A DNA stretch of 64,000 nucleotides from Lysinibacillus fusiformis (GCA_030027265.1 JASENG010000014.1:1-64000); one strand, 5' to 3'. Positions 49,595 to 58,021 are shown, counted from the first letter of the stretch. Notes: a model not told the origin generated them from the sequence alone. Made by a program: numbers and translations.

Positions 49595-50485
49595 ATGAAT
49601 GAAAAGAAAATATCGGAAATTAAACATGCATTTGCCAAGCGCGTGGTAACCCTGCCTGACGGCACTTCTTTACCTAGCTTAGGACAAGGAACATGGTACA
49701 TGGGGGAAAATCCCCAAGTGAGGGATAAGGAAATTAAAGCCTTGCAGCTCGGCTTAGAATTGGGCATGACACTTATTGACACTGCTGAAATGTACGGAAA
49801 TGGTGATTCTGAACGTTTAGTAGGCGAAGCCATTAAAGGACGCAGAGATGAAGTCTTTTTAGTCTCAAAAGTGTATCCTCATCATGCAGGTTTAGATATG
49901 ATTTCAAAAGCTTGTGAAAACAGCTTAAAGCGACTAGGAACAGACCACTTGGACTTATATCTTCTTCACTGGAGAGGACGTGTTCCTTTAGCAGAAACAA
50001 TTGAAGGAATGGAAAAACTACGCGAAGAAGGGAAAATTTTAAGATGGGGCGTCTCCAATTTTGACACCGATGATATGGAAGAGCTATGGAACACTGTGAA
50101 TGGAAAAAATAGTGTGACGAACCAAGTGCTATACCATTTAGGTTCAAGAGGAATCGACTACAATCTCTTACCATGGCAGCGTAAACATAACATGCCAATC
50201 ATGGCCTACAGTCCCCTTGCTCAAGGAGGCTCTTTAAGAAGACAACTCTTAAGCGATCCAACTATTCTTGATATTGCTGACAAATACAATGCCCAACCAT
50301 TACAAATCGCTCTTGCTTGGACGATTCGTTCGAATAATGTCATCGCCATTCCAAAAGCAGTTCAAGAAGAACATGTTTTAGCAAATGCTGAGGCAGCAAC
50401 AATTGAGTTGACTGAAGAAGACCTCAATAGACTTGATCAAGTATTTCCTAAACCCACTAGAAAAATGCCATTGGATATTATTTGA
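49595..50485 (+). CDS. Aldo/keto reductase
   Basis: 296 residues (ATG 49595 after GAAAGGG; a TTG at 49586 is an alternative). NADPH-dependent (alpha/beta)8 reductase. Catalytic tetrad visible: Asp and Tyr in LIDTAEMYGNG, Lys in LVSKVYPHH, His in YLLHWRG; cofactor site in IAIPKAVQEEHV. Bacillus relatives reduce methylglyoxal and other reactive aldehydes. Alone on the plus strand; the following region is degenerate. Confidence 0.93.
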   Translation: MNEKKISEIKHAFAKRVVTLPDGTSLPSLGQGTWYMGENPQVRDKEIKALQLGLELGMTLIDTAEMYGNGDSERLVGEAIKGRRDEVFLVSKVYPHHAGLDMISKACENSLKRLGTDHLDLYLLHWRGRVPLAETIEGMEKLREEGKILRWGVSNFDTDDMEELWNTVNGKNSVTNQVLYHLGSRGIDYNLLPWQRKHNMPIMAYSPLAQGGSLRRQLLSDPTILDIADKYNAQPLQIALAWTIRSNNVIAIPKAVQEEHVLANAEAATIELTEEDLNRLDQVFPKPTRKMPLDII

Positions 50486-50889
50486 AAATTCATTTTAAAA
50501 AAGACTCCTAGTGGGGGAGTAGACAATTTAATAGAAATTTAATATGATAGGGCGTTTCACGCGTGTTCTTGATTATTATATTTGATTTAGAGATATTAAA
50601 ATGAAGGCTTTGGCAGTGTCAGCCCAAATAACATATCAAATGGTAATTTGGCCTGTAAGCATTCCTTTTACGTATTTGTTTGTAAGTTGTTGAGCTACTA
50701 CGACTTCTTTGACTGTCATCGCATGTGTCCATTCCACATCTCGGTAAATAATCGGAGGTTTCACGCAGCGAGAGCCATAAGAACTACCCAAGCAGAATCT
50801 GTGAACGCAAAGCCTGTTAAATGCTCACCGGAATATTCGACCATATCTGTACGTTCGAATTCGCCGTTCTCCCCATTTCTCATCGTATA
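50486..50889 (-). pseudogene. Non-coding or decayed region with minus-strand fragments
   Basis: No intact gene. On the minus strand successive frames read, interrupted by stops, [10 protein letters not shown] then [18 protein letters not shown] and, in another frame, [18 protein letters not shown] to a stop at 50636. The first piece resembles the IstA continuation (KKRGMxYxEKWGE); the others I do not recognise. Probably remnants of the IS21 element and of another gene it disrupted. Confidence 0.4.
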
Positions 50890-51054
50890 TCATGCCCGTT
50901 TTAATATGCGTTTTTTCTTGAGGTAATTGATCGTCATCCCATCCTTTTTAGCGGTACGCCAATTGACATTTATTGCTGTTGCTATTGTAGAAATAGATAG
51001 TCCTTTTTCGTTGCGTAATGTTTTGATGCAATTAACTTCAGACATTGCTAGCAT
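50890..51054 (-). pseudogene. Truncated IS21-type transposase (IstA) N-terminus
   Basis: 54 codons with a good GGAGG ribosome site. MLAMSEVNCIKTLRNEKGLS and IATAINVNWRTAKK form the N-terminal HTH of IS21 IstA; the expected KYAD...KKRGM continuation is lost by a frame change after TAKK, and the frame ends at 50892. No IstB or catalytic DDE part follows. A dead fragment; its upstream end (51055-51130) has no clear terminal repeat. Confidence 0.65.
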
Positions 51055-51322
51055 CCTTTCTTACCTCCACTAGTTAGATTCGACATCTAAAATGTAGAGG
51101 GACTTGGGGTGACTGGCAAGTCTTTTTTATGCACTTCTCTTTCCGAGTTTCATTAAACCTGAATAAGCATAATAATTCCTTTTTATATTTAATTGGGTTC
51201 TTTTTAGATAGGACGCCTAATGTTTTCTTGGGTTTAAACAAAGGTTATGACTGGGGTATTATATTACAATATGATAATATTCAAACGGAGTTGAAGAATG
51301 AGCTATTGAAAAGGAGAACAGT

Positions 51323-52369
51323 ATGACGAATAAAGATAAATTTATTGGCTTTATTGGTACTTATACAAAAGAACAAAGTGAGGGAATATACTCCTTTACG
51401 TTTGATACTGCCACTAATAAAATAGAAAATATACAAGTTGCCGCTAATATTGATAACCCTACCTATTTAGCGATTTCGAAAGATAAACGTTTTTTATATA
51501 GCATTGTCCAGGAAGGTAGTAAGGGTGGAGTTGCTTCTTTTTCCCTTGACCGTTCAACAGGAAAGCTTCAAGAATTGAATAGGCAATTAACCGAAGGACC
51601 TCAACCCTGCCACATTTTTGTAGATAATGAACAACGCTACCTACTTGCAACAAATTACCACAAAGGGACAATTAGTGCGTATACTCTAAACAAAGAATCT
51701 GGGACGATTAACGATCATCCGTCTGTCGTAGCGCATCATGGAACAATGGTTGAACAAATTCCACATACTCACTATTCAGCTTTCACACCGGATGAAAAAT
51801 ATGTAGTAGTTGTTGATTTGGGGCTGGACCGCCTATATACCTATGAACTCGTCAATAATACCTTACAAAATGTAACTCATTTGACATTAAGAGCGGGCAG
51901 TGGACCGAGACATCTAGTGTTTCACCCTAATGGCCGCTACGCTTATATCATGACAGAGTTTAGTTCTGAAGTGATTGTATTAAAATATCAAGCTGACAAT
52001 GGAACATTTACCGAAGAGCAATCAATTTCGACAATTCCGGAAGAGTTTACAGAAAACAATCAAGGTAGCTTTATCCACATTTCTTCAGACGGAAGATTTA
52101 TTTATGTGGGCAACCGGGGACATAATAGTGTTGCTGTTTTTAGCGTTGATAAAGAAACCAATCTATTGACCCTTGTGGAACGGATTTCTTCAGAAGGAGA
52201 CTGGCCGCGAGACTTTTCCCTCGATCCTACAGAAGAGTATATCGTTGGTTCGAATCAGAATTCCAATAATTTGGTTCCATATAAACGAAACAAAGAAACG
52301 GGAACGCTTACGTTACTAAAGTCAGATATTCCTGTTCCCAATCCAGTTTGTATTAAATTTATCGGGTAA
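51323..52369 (+). CDS. pgl: 6-phosphogluconolactonase, lactonase beta-propeller family
   Basis: 348 residues, ATG 8 bases after AAAAGGAG. Seven-bladed propeller of the YkgB/Pgl (lactonase) family: repeated blades such as GSGPRHLVFHPNGRYAYIMTE and FIHISSDGRFIYVGNRGHNSVAVF. YkgB of B. subtilis hydrolyses 6-phosphogluconolactone to 6-phosphogluconate; the wider family includes other lactonases. Its position beside zwf, gnd and hxlAB argues for the Zwf product as substrate, completing the oxidative branch. An IS element lies between it and hxlB, and it is convergent with hxlAB. Confidence 0.82.
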   Translation: MTNKDKFIGFIGTYTKEQSEGIYSFTFDTATNKIENIQVAANIDNPTYLAISKDKRFLYSIVQEGSKGGVASFSLDRSTGKLQELNRQLTEGPQPCHIFVDNEQRYLLATNYHKGTISAYTLNKESGTINDHPSVVAHHGTMVEQIPHTHYSAFTPDEKYVVVVDLGLDRLYTYELVNNTLQNVTHLTLRAGSGPRHLVFHPNGRYAYIMTEFSSEVIVLKYQADNGTFTEEQSISTIPEEFTENNQGSFIHISSDGRFIYVGNRGHNSVAVFSVDKETNLLTLVERISSEGDWPRDFSLDPTEEYIVGSNQNSNNLVPYKRNKETGTLTLLKSDIPVPNPVCIKFIG

Positions 52370-52601
52370 GTGCGGAAATATAAAAAAGACCACAGACTGG
52401 AAAGACATCTGAACTAACCAAATTTCATAAGACATAAAACGCCCTCGAATAGGGCATAATGGAAAATATGAACAAATAGTCGGAAGTGTTTTTGCAAGAA
52501 AAAAAATTATTCATCAAAAGTGAAATGGGCTGATTTTTATAAGACAGAGTTAAGAAAATCATATTGAAACAAAAAGCGTTATATGTAATAAAATGTTAAT
52601 A

Positions 52602-52624
52602 AAATGTATACTTAGTATACATTT
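52602..52624. repeat. Left copy of the IS target palindrome
   Basis: 23-base near-perfect palindrome with core TGTATACTTAGTATACA (17 bases); the identical 23 bases recur at 54351-54373 on the other side of the element. It is read as the duplicated target site; the outer three bases on each side could belong to the terminal repeats. Confidence 0.85.
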
Positions 52625-52626
52625 CA

Positions 52627-52670
52627 GACTGTAGACAAACTCGAAAATTCGAGTTTGTCTACAGTCTTTT
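52627..52670. terminator. Left-end IS hairpin
   Basis: 17-base-pair perfect stem GACTGTAGACAAACTCG with its complement, loop AAAATT or shorter, followed by TTTTTT. Acts as a terminator for pgl read-through into the IS. Confidence 0.8.
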
Positions 52671-52712
52671 TTCTTTTAAAATATAAGTAATAGTAGTTTT
52701 TGAAATAGTGTT

Positions 52713-52838
52713 AGTTGATTTCCGTTTCGGCGGACGCTTTCCGCGGGCGTGGCCCAATCCTCCTCGTCGCTTTGCTCCTGCGGGGTATCGGCCTTCACGC
52801 TTTTCCCGCAGGAGTCGCCGCCTACACTACAATCAACT
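52713..52838. repeat. GC-rich palindromic repeat element nested in the IS
   Basis: 126 bases flanked by AGTTGATT and AATCAACT, much richer in G+C than its surroundings, with internal pairing CGGCGGACG... / CGCAGGAGTCGCCG and TGCTCCTGCGGG / CCCGCAGGAG. The sequence type (TTCGGCGGACGCTTTCCGCG, GCTCCTGCGGG) is familiar from intergenic copies in many Bacillales genomes. Here it lies directly upstream of the transposase gene. Confidence 0.6.
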
Positions 52839-52871
52839 CCCTTCTAAAATAAATGTCTGAGGTGAATGGAT

Positions 52872-54230
52872 ATGATGTCGAAAAATCAAATAAATGAACG
52901 GGATCAAATTGAGATGATTACAATTGAGCAACTTGTGCCACAGGATCATCTTGTCAGAAAGCTTGAATCAGCTATTGATTTTTCTTTCATCTATCCACTA
53001 GTTGAACCGCTGTACTCAACACTAGGTCGACCGAGTGTTGATCCAGTCGTATTAATCAAAATGACTTTTGTTCAATATGTATTTGGTATTCGTTCAATGC
53101 GACAAACAATAAAAGAAATCGAGACGAATATGGCATATCGATGGTTTTTAGGTTTCGGTTTTCATTCGGAAGTACCTCACTTTTCTACCTTCGGTAAAAA
53201 TTATGAACGTCGTTTCCAAGATACCGACATCTTTGAACAGATTTTCTATCGAATTCTTAAAGAAATCGCAGATAAAGGATTACTAAGTGCTGACCATGTT
53301 TTTATCGATTCAACTCATGTTAAAGCGAGTGCGAATAAACGTAAATTCGAAAAGAAGATAGTCCGTAAAGAGACTCGGGCGTATGAAGCTAAACTTCAAG
53401 AAGAATTGAATCAAGATCGTATTGATCACGGGAAGAAGCCATTTCCACCTGATAAATTTGAAAAAGAAGAAATGAAGGAAATTAAGGAAAGTACGACCGA
53501 TCCTGAAAGTGGCTACTATGTAAAAGATGAAAGAACGAAACAGTTTGCTTATTCATTCCATGCGGCAGCGGATCGCTATGGATTTATACTTGGCTCCATT
53601 GTCACACCTGGGAATATTCATGATAGTCAAATGCTTCAACCACTTGTTGAAAAAGTAATGGAAAAAGTCAAAAAGCCACTTGCTGTTGCTGCCGATGCTG
53701 CTTATAAAACACCTGCAATTACTAAGTTTTTATTTGAACATAATATTCAACCGGCACTTCCCTATACACGACCAAAAACGAAGGATGGATTTTTACGTAA
53801 ACACGATTATATATATGACGAGTACTATGATTGCTACCTTTGTCCGGAAGGGCAAATCCTAAAATACTCTACAACGACTAAAGATGGGAAACGTCAATAT
53901 AAATCGAACCCTACTCAATGTGCAACCTGTCCTTTGCTTTCTCAATGTACGAACAGTAAAGACCACCGAAAAATCATTGAGCGTCATATTTGGGCACATC
54001 ATGTAGAGGAAGCAGATCATCTTCGTCATCAAAACGATATCAAACAAATATATGCGAGACGTAAAGAAACGATTGAACGTGTCTTTGCGGATGCGAAAGA
54101 AAAGCATGGTATGCGATGGACAACCCTTCGTGGGATTAAAAAATTGTCCATGCAGGCGATGCTTACTTTTGCTGCCATGAATTTAAAGAAGCTTGCCAAT
54201 TGGACATGGCAAGCTCCAGAAAGTGTCTAA
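52872..54230 (+). CDS. IS1182 family transposase
   Basis: 452 residues (ATG 52872, 7 bases after TGAGGTG; ATGs at 52866 and 52875 are alternatives). N-terminal DUF772-type region MITIEQLVPQDHLVRKLE and FGIRSMRQTIKEIETNMAYRW, central DDE-fold with HVFIDSTHVKASANKRK and VAADAAYKTPAI, Zn-type CYLCPEGQ and CATCPLLSQC segment, C-terminal ETIERVFADAKEKHGMRW. The frame is complete, so the element may be active. Confidence 0.92.
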   Translation: MMSKNQINERDQIEMITIEQLVPQDHLVRKLESAIDFSFIYPLVEPLYSTLGRPSVDPVVLIKMTFVQYVFGIRSMRQTIKEIETNMAYRWFLGFGFHSEVPHFSTFGKNYERRFQDTDIFEQIFYRILKEIADKGLLSADHVFIDSTHVKASANKRKFEKKIVRKETRAYEAKLQEELNQDRIDHGKKPFPPDKFEKEEMKEIKESTTDPESGYYVKDERTKQFAYSFHAAADRYGFILGSIVTPGNIHDSQMLQPLVEKVMEKVKKPLAVAADAAYKTPAITKFLFEHNIQPALPYTRPKTKDGFLRKHDYIYDEYYDCYLCPEGQILKYSTTTKDGKRQYKSNPTQCATCPLLSQCTNSKDHRKIIERHIWAHHVEEADHLRHQNDIKQIYARRKETIERVFADAKEKHGMRWTTLRGIKKLSMQAMLTFAAMNLKKLANWTWQAPESV

Positions 54231-54299
54231 ATTAGAATACTCGTAGAGTACTTTTGCTTAAAATAAGACTGTCAAATACCCGAAAAAATCAAAGAAATA

Positions 54300-54338
54300 C
54301 AAAAGGCATTCAGAATGAGACCATTCTGAATGCCTTTT
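54300..54338. terminator. Right-end IS hairpin
   Basis: AAAAGGCATTCAGAATG / CATTCTGAATGCCTTTT, perfect 17-base-pair stem with loop of 4, followed by GT-rich sequence and the right end of the IS. Confidence 0.8.
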
Positions 54339-54350
54339 GTCGACACTCTG

Positions 54351-54373
54351 AAATGTATACTTAGTATACATTT
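54351..54373. repeat. Right copy of the IS target palindrome
   Basis: Exact copy of the 23 bases at 52602-52624. Both copies are intact, which fits a fairly recent insertion. Confidence 0.85.
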
Positions 54374-54395
54374 TATTATTATGTGAATTTAAAAT

Positions 54396-54437
54396 AAAAA
54401 AGGCCACAAACTTTATCTAAAGGATGTGGCCTTTTGC
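54396..54437 (-). terminator. hxlAB terminator
   Basis: AAAAGGCCACA / TGTGGCCTTTT stem with T runs on the minus strand, 11 bases after the hxlB stop. Confidence 0.9.
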
Positions 54438-54447
54438 TAATTTAAAT

Positions 54448-55005
54448 TTATTCGAGGTTCGCATGTTTACCATACATTGTGTTGGAATCGAGTCCTTTTT
54501 TCTCCATGAAACGCAAGATGGCTGAATCATAAAATAACAACATCGTCTGCTCGAATAGAGAACCCATTGGTTGAATGGTTTTGTAATCACCTGCAGTTTG
54601 ATCTTTTGTTACGCCCGGTAATTTAACCGTGATATCTGCTAATTTGCCAATCGTGGAATCGGGTGAAATCGTGATGGCTGCAACAATACCTCCTAAGCTT
54701 TTCGCTTTTTCAGCAAAGGCAACTAATGTTTTTGTTTCTCCTGAACCTGAACCAAGGATCAATAAATCGCCCTTTTCCAAGTTCGCTGTTACGGTTTCTC
54801 CAACGACGTAAGCATCAATTCCCATGTGCATCATTCGCATGACAAAAGATTTACCCATCAATCCGGATCGACCTGCACCAGCGACAAAGATTTTCTTGGA
54901 CAGTAAAATTTGGTTTACTAATTGTTCTGCTTCTTCATCAGAAATGAGATGAACCGTTTGACTTAATTCTTGAACAACTTCGGCTAAATATTGTGTAGTT
55001 TTCAT
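54448..55005 (-). CDS. hxlB: 6-phospho-3-hexuloisomerase
   Basis: 185 residues, SIS-domain isomerase converting 3-hexulose-6-phosphate to fructose-6-phosphate, step 2 of formaldehyde fixation. Sugar-phosphate site GAGRSGLMGKSFVMRMMHMG and GDLLILGSGSGET; the C-terminus FEQTMLLFYDSAILRFMEK..D...M..RHANLE-like (here GKHANLE) matches Phi. Starts 6 bases after hxlA ends, so the two are one operon. B. subtilis HxlB has the same length. Confidence 0.96.
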   Translation of the reverse strand: MKTTQYLAEVVQELSQTVHLISDEEAEQLVNQILLSKKIFVAGAGRSGLMGKSFVMRMMHMGIDAYVVGETVTANLEKGDLLILGSGSGETKTLVAFAEKAKSLGGIVAAITISPDSTIGKLADITVKLPGVTKDQTAGDYKTIQPMGSLFEQTMLLFYDSAILRFMEKKGLDSNTMYGKHANLE

Positions 55006-55011
55006 CGTTAA

Positions 55012-55644
55012 TTAACCTTGTTGGATTAATTGTTTCATTTCACGAGCAACAGCTTTTTTATCTTCTTGAGTCGTAATACCGCCACCTACGATAATTAAAT
55101 CAGGATGTTGTTTAATTACTTCAGGAAGTGTTTCTAATTTGATACCACCTGCAATGGCAGTTTTTGTATTTTTAACAACGCCTTTAATTGTTGCAAGGTC
55201 TTCGAAAGAGTTTTTTCCAACTGCTTGAAGATCATAACCTGTGTGAACGCAGATATAATCAACACCAAGAGCATCTAGTTCTTTTGCGCGTGTTTCAATG
55301 TCTTTCACAGCGATCATATCAGCAAGAATTTCTTTCCCTTGTTTTTTCGCTTCTTCTACCGCACCTTTAATGGATGCGTCTTCTGCTGTTGCAAGAATTG
55401 TAATGATGTCAGCGCCTGCAGCTGATGCTTGGCTAACTTCATATCCAGCTGCATCCATAATTTTCAAATCCGCTAAAACCGTTAAGTTAGGAAATGCAGC
55501 TTTCACTTCTTTTACTGCTCTCAAACCTTCATTGATGACGACAGGAGTACCAATTTCGACAATATCAATATGTTCTTCTACCTCTTTTACGACTTCAATT
55601 GCTCCTGGTATATCAACTAGGTCTAATGCTAATTGTAATTTCAT
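55012..55644 (-). CDS. hxlA: 3-hexulose-6-phosphate synthase
   Basis: 210 residues, first enzyme of the RuMP pathway: condenses formaldehyde with ribulose-5-phosphate. OMP-decarboxylase superfamily (alpha/beta)8 fold with catalytic ADLKIMDAAGYE (Asp-Lys-Asp), VHTGYDLQAVG, AGGIKLETLPE and IIVGGGITTQEDK. Length equals B. subtilis HxlA (210). Promoter region carries the 30-bp element at 55775-55804; TATAAT at 55774-55779 (minus) overlaps it, with a poor -35, as expected for an activator-dependent promoter. Confidence 0.97.
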   Translation of the reverse strand: MKLQLALDLVDIPGAIEVVKEVEEHIDIVEIGTPVVINEGLRAVKEVKAAFPNLTVLADLKIMDAAGYEVSQASAAGADIITILATAEDASIKGAVEEAKKQGKEILADMIAVKDIETRAKELDALGVDYICVHTGYDLQAVGKNSFEDLATIKGVVKNTKTAIAGGIKLETLPEVIKQHPDLIIVGGGITTQEDKKAVAREMKQLIQQG

Positions 55645-55751
55645 GTATATTCGCTCCTTATTGAATCATTTTGTTTATGCTAGTGTCTATAAATGTTCGA
55701 TGTCTGAAAAAGTTTCCATTTAAAAGCTGTTTACTCACTAGCACGTTCCTT

Positions 55752-55819
55752 AGTATACTGAGTCTGTTATGAAATTATAAGTACGCACTTTTATCCCACA
55801 TAGTGATAAAAAGTATACT
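55752..55819. promoter_or_regulatory. hxlA-hxlR control region with AGTATACT pair
   Basis: Two copies of the palindrome AGTATACT (55752-55759 and 55812-55819), starting 60 bases apart, flank the 30-bp shared element. The right copy overlaps the probable -10 of hxlR (TATACT, 55814-55819), hinting at autoregulation. The left copy falls just downstream of the predicted hxlA start. Confidence 0.5.
55775..55804 (-). promoter_or_regulatory. RuMP box, copy 1 (hxlAB promoter)
   Basis: Minus strand: ACTATGTG, GGAT, then AAAAGTGCGTACTTATAA. The palindromic core is AAGTGCGTACTT. Its 3' end merges with TATAAT, the hxlA -10. Shares 21 of 30 positions with both copies at 56400-56429 and 58099-58128. Confidence 0.75.
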
Positions 55820-55848
55820 ATTAGACATAATAAAAGGAGGTGAATTGA

Positions 55849-56214
55849 ATGCCTAATTTAGCAGGTAAGACATTTAACTGTGAGAAGGAATTGACACTAT
55901 CCGTAATAGGTGGTAAATGGAAGATGTTGGTTTTATGGCATTTAGGTAAGGAAGGTACAAAACGATTTGGTGAACTAAAGGCCCTTATGCCAGGTATTAC
56001 CCAAAGAATGCTTGTCAACCAATTACGCGAACTAGAAGATCATTTAATTGTGCATCGTGAAGTGTATCCTGTCGTTCCACCAAAAGTCGAATACTCACTT
56101 ACTGAGCATGGAAAAAGTCTATTACCTATTTTGGATGCGATGTATAATTGGGGCAAAGATTATATTGAGAACGTATTAGAAGAGGAAATAAACGATCATT
56201 TCGACGTTCAGTGA
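55849..56214 (+). CDS. hxlR: Formaldehyde-responsive regulator HxlR
   Basis: 121 residues, winged-helix HxlR (DUF24) family; ATG 8 bases after [27 protein letters not shown] contains Cys11 and Lys13, the two residues that formaldehyde crosslinks in B. subtilis HxlR, at the same numbers. B. subtilis HxlR activates hxlAB in response to formaldehyde. Divergent from hxlA and upstream of gnd. The expected targets are the RuMP boxes described here. Alternative: a generic HxlR-family sensor, but context makes this unlikely. Confidence 0.93.
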   Translation: MPNLAGKTFNCEKELTLSVIGGKWKMLVLWHLGKEGTKRFGELKALMPGITQRMLVNQLRELEDHLIVHREVYPVVPPKVEYSLTEHGKSLLPILDAMYNWGKDYIENVLEEEINDHFDVQ

Positions 56215-56314
56215 ATAATGAAAGATAATCATAATTTACGGCTATTCATTATTTTTAAACTTGGTAAGTTAAGTTAAAATAGAAGTTAACAGTAAAATAA
56301 CCTCATATTTGTGT

Positions 56315-56358
56315 AAAACCCTTGAACAGTCATTTAGATTATGTTCAAGGGTTTTTCA
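56315..56358 (+). terminator. hxlR terminator
   Basis: AAAACCCTTGAACA / TGTTCAAGGGTTTT, perfect 14-base-pair stem with a 13-base loop, then T. Confidence 0.9.
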
Positions 56359-56384
56359 TTTCTATAGTGTTATTTTTTATACTA

Positions 56385-56402
56385 AGTTACACTCGTGTAA
56401 CT
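56385..56402. promoter_or_regulatory. Palindrome upstream of the gnd RuMP box
   Basis: AGTTACAC-TC-GTGTAACT, perfect 8-base half-sites. It abuts the RuMP box (shares its first bases), suggesting a second protein or a dimer next to the first. Only the left half (AAGTTAC) recurs before the 58099 copy. Confidence 0.5.
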
Positions 56403-56429
56403 ATATGTAAAAAAAGTCCGTACTTTTAA
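56400..56429 (+). promoter_or_regulatory. RuMP box, copy 2 (gnd promoter)
   Basis: ACTATATG, TAAA, AAAAGTCCGTACTTTTAA. Perfect half-sites AAAAGT / ACTTTT around CCGT. TTTAAG at its right end takes the place of a -10 by analogy with the hxlA promoter. Confidence 0.75.
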
Positions 56430-56588
56430 GAATGAATAATACGTAATATACTGATTCAGCATAGTAATAACCTATGACAAAAAACGATGTGAATTCAACC
56501 TTTGTTTTAAAAATTAATTCAATAAAGAGTAGAATTTACATTGATGTATACACTATACAAAGTAGATTCGAGAAGGAGAAGATATATT

Positions 56589-58001
56589 ATGTCAAAACAG
56601 CAAATTGGAGTTATCGGGCTAGCGGTAATGGGGAAAAATCTAGCCTTTAATATTGAAAGTAGAGGGTATACAGTTTCTGTTTTTAACCGTTCCCGTTCGA
56701 AAACCGATGAAATGATGCAAGAAGCAAATGGGAAAAATATTGTTCCAACTTACACATTAGAAGAATTCGTTGCTTCTCTAGAAGTGCCACGTAAAATTTT
56801 AATCATGGTTAAAGCGGGTGAGGCAACAGATGCAACCATTAACGGATTAAAACCATTACTTCAAAAAGGTGACATTTTAATTGATGGAGGAAACGCATTC
56901 TTTCCTGATACGCGACGTCGTAACCAAGAGCTTAGTGAACTTGGCATCCATTTTATCGGGACAGGTGTGTCTGGTGGAGAAGAAGGAGCGTTAACAGGTC
57001 CTTCGATTATGCCGGGTGGACAAAAGGAAGCCTATGATTTAGTCGCTCCGATATTAACAGCCATTTCGGCAAAAGTTGGCGATGATGCTTGTTGTACGTA
57101 TATTGGGCCAGATGGTGCAGGTCATTATGTGAAAATGGTCCATAATGGGATTGAATATGGCGATATGCAGTTAATATCTGAATCTTACTTCTTGTTAAAA
57201 CATTTACTCGGATTATCTGCAGAAGAACTCCACGAAGTATTTTCTGAGTGGAATCAAGGCGAATTAGATAGTTACTTAGTGGAGATTACCGCTGACATTT
57301 TCAAAAAGTACGATGATGAAACAGGTAAGCCCATGGTTGATGTCATTTTAGACAAAGCGGGGCAAAAAGGAACGGGTAAATGGACAAGTCAAAGTGCATT
57401 AGACTTAGGTGTTCCGCTTCCCGTGATTACAGAATCGGTATTTGCACGATTCATTTCAGCACTGAAAGATGAACGTGTAGCAGCAAGTAAGCAGATTCAA
57501 GGACCAAAGCCCGCACTGTTTACGGGTGATAGAGCTACGTTCATTGAAGATATTCGAAAAGCTCTCTATATGAGTAAAATTGTTTCGTATGCCCAAGGGT
57601 TTGCTCAAATGAAAGCTGCTTCAGAAGAATATAATTGGAATCTCCAATATGGGGATATTGCGATGATTTTCCGCGGCGGTTGTATCATTCGCGCAGGATT
57701 CCTACAAAAAATTAAAGACGCGTATGATCGTGATGCAAATTTAAACAATTTACTGCTTGACCCTTACTTCAAAGAAATCGCAGAAAATTATCAAGGGGCG
57801 TTACGTGAAGTCATCGCAGCAGCCGTGATGAATGGACTTCCTGTTCCAACCCTTGCATCCGCATTAACGTACTTCGATAGCTATCGTACGGAAACATTAC
57901 CTGCGAACTTAATCCAGGCGCAACGTGATTATTTCGGCGCTCATACGTATGAACGTGTCGATAAAGAAGGCATCTTCCATACAGAATGGTTGAAGAAATA
58001 G
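56589..58001 (+). CDS. gnd: 6-phosphogluconate dehydrogenase, decarboxylating
   Basis: 470 residues from the ATG at 56589 (AAGGAGAA 8 bases ahead); open frame continues upstream but the family begins [20 protein letters not shown]. Converts 6-phosphogluconate to ribulose-5-phosphate plus CO2 and NAD(P)H, the step that regenerates the formaldehyde acceptor. [39 protein letters not shown] and the catalytic region [16 protein letters not shown] are present. Preceded by a RuMP box. Length is normal for the 470-residue class. Confidence 0.97.
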   Translation: MSKQQIGVIGLAVMGKNLAFNIESRGYTVSVFNRSRSKTDEMMQEANGKNIVPTYTLEEFVASLEVPRKILIMVKAGEATDATINGLKPLLQKGDILIDGGNAFFPDTRRRNQELSELGIHFIGTGVSGGEEGALTGPSIMPGGQKEAYDLVAPILTAISAKVGDDACCTYIGPDGAGHYVKMVHNGIEYGDMQLISESYFLLKHLLGLSAEELHEVFSEWNQGELDSYLVEITADIFKKYDDETGKPMVDVILDKAGQKGTGKWTSQSALDLGVPLPVITESVFARFISALKDERVAASKQIQGPKPALFTGDRATFIEDIRKALYMSKIVSYAQGFAQMKAASEEYNWNLQYGDIAMIFRGGCIIRAGFLQKIKDAYDRDANLNNLLLDPYFKEIAENYQGALREVIAAAVMNGLPVPTLASALTYFDSYRTETLPANLIQAQRDYFGAHTYERVDKEGIFHTEWLKK

Positions 58002-58021
58002 CGTTTAAGAGTGTCCCACAA

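Larger units (their letters stand above)
52625..54350 (+). mobile_element. IS1182-family insertion sequence, apparently complete
   Basis: About 1.73 kb with one transposase gene. Imperfect terminal inverted repeats: left TTTCAGACTGTAGACAAA from 52622, right end reading inward TTTCAGAGTGTCGACAAA, 16 of 18 identical. Both ends carry a strong hairpin: 52627-52665 (GACTGTAGACAAACTCG, perfect, loop of 5-6, then T run) and 54300-54338 (AAAAGGCATTCAGAATG, perfect). Such hairpins block incoming transcription. It sits between convergent pgl and hxlB and interrupts neither. Confidence 0.85.
56215..56588 (+). other. hxlR-gnd spacer
   Basis: Contains the hxlR terminator (56315-56356), an 18-bp palindrome AGTTACACTCGTGTAACT (56385-56402) and the RuMP box copy 2 (56400-56429). 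The gnd ribosome site AAGGAGAA is at 56573-56580. No gene. Confidence 0.7.

Noticed and set aside
50648-50926. 92-codon plus-strand frame in the degenerate region
   Set aside because: It is opposite to the decayed IS21 frames; no ribosome site and no familiar motif.
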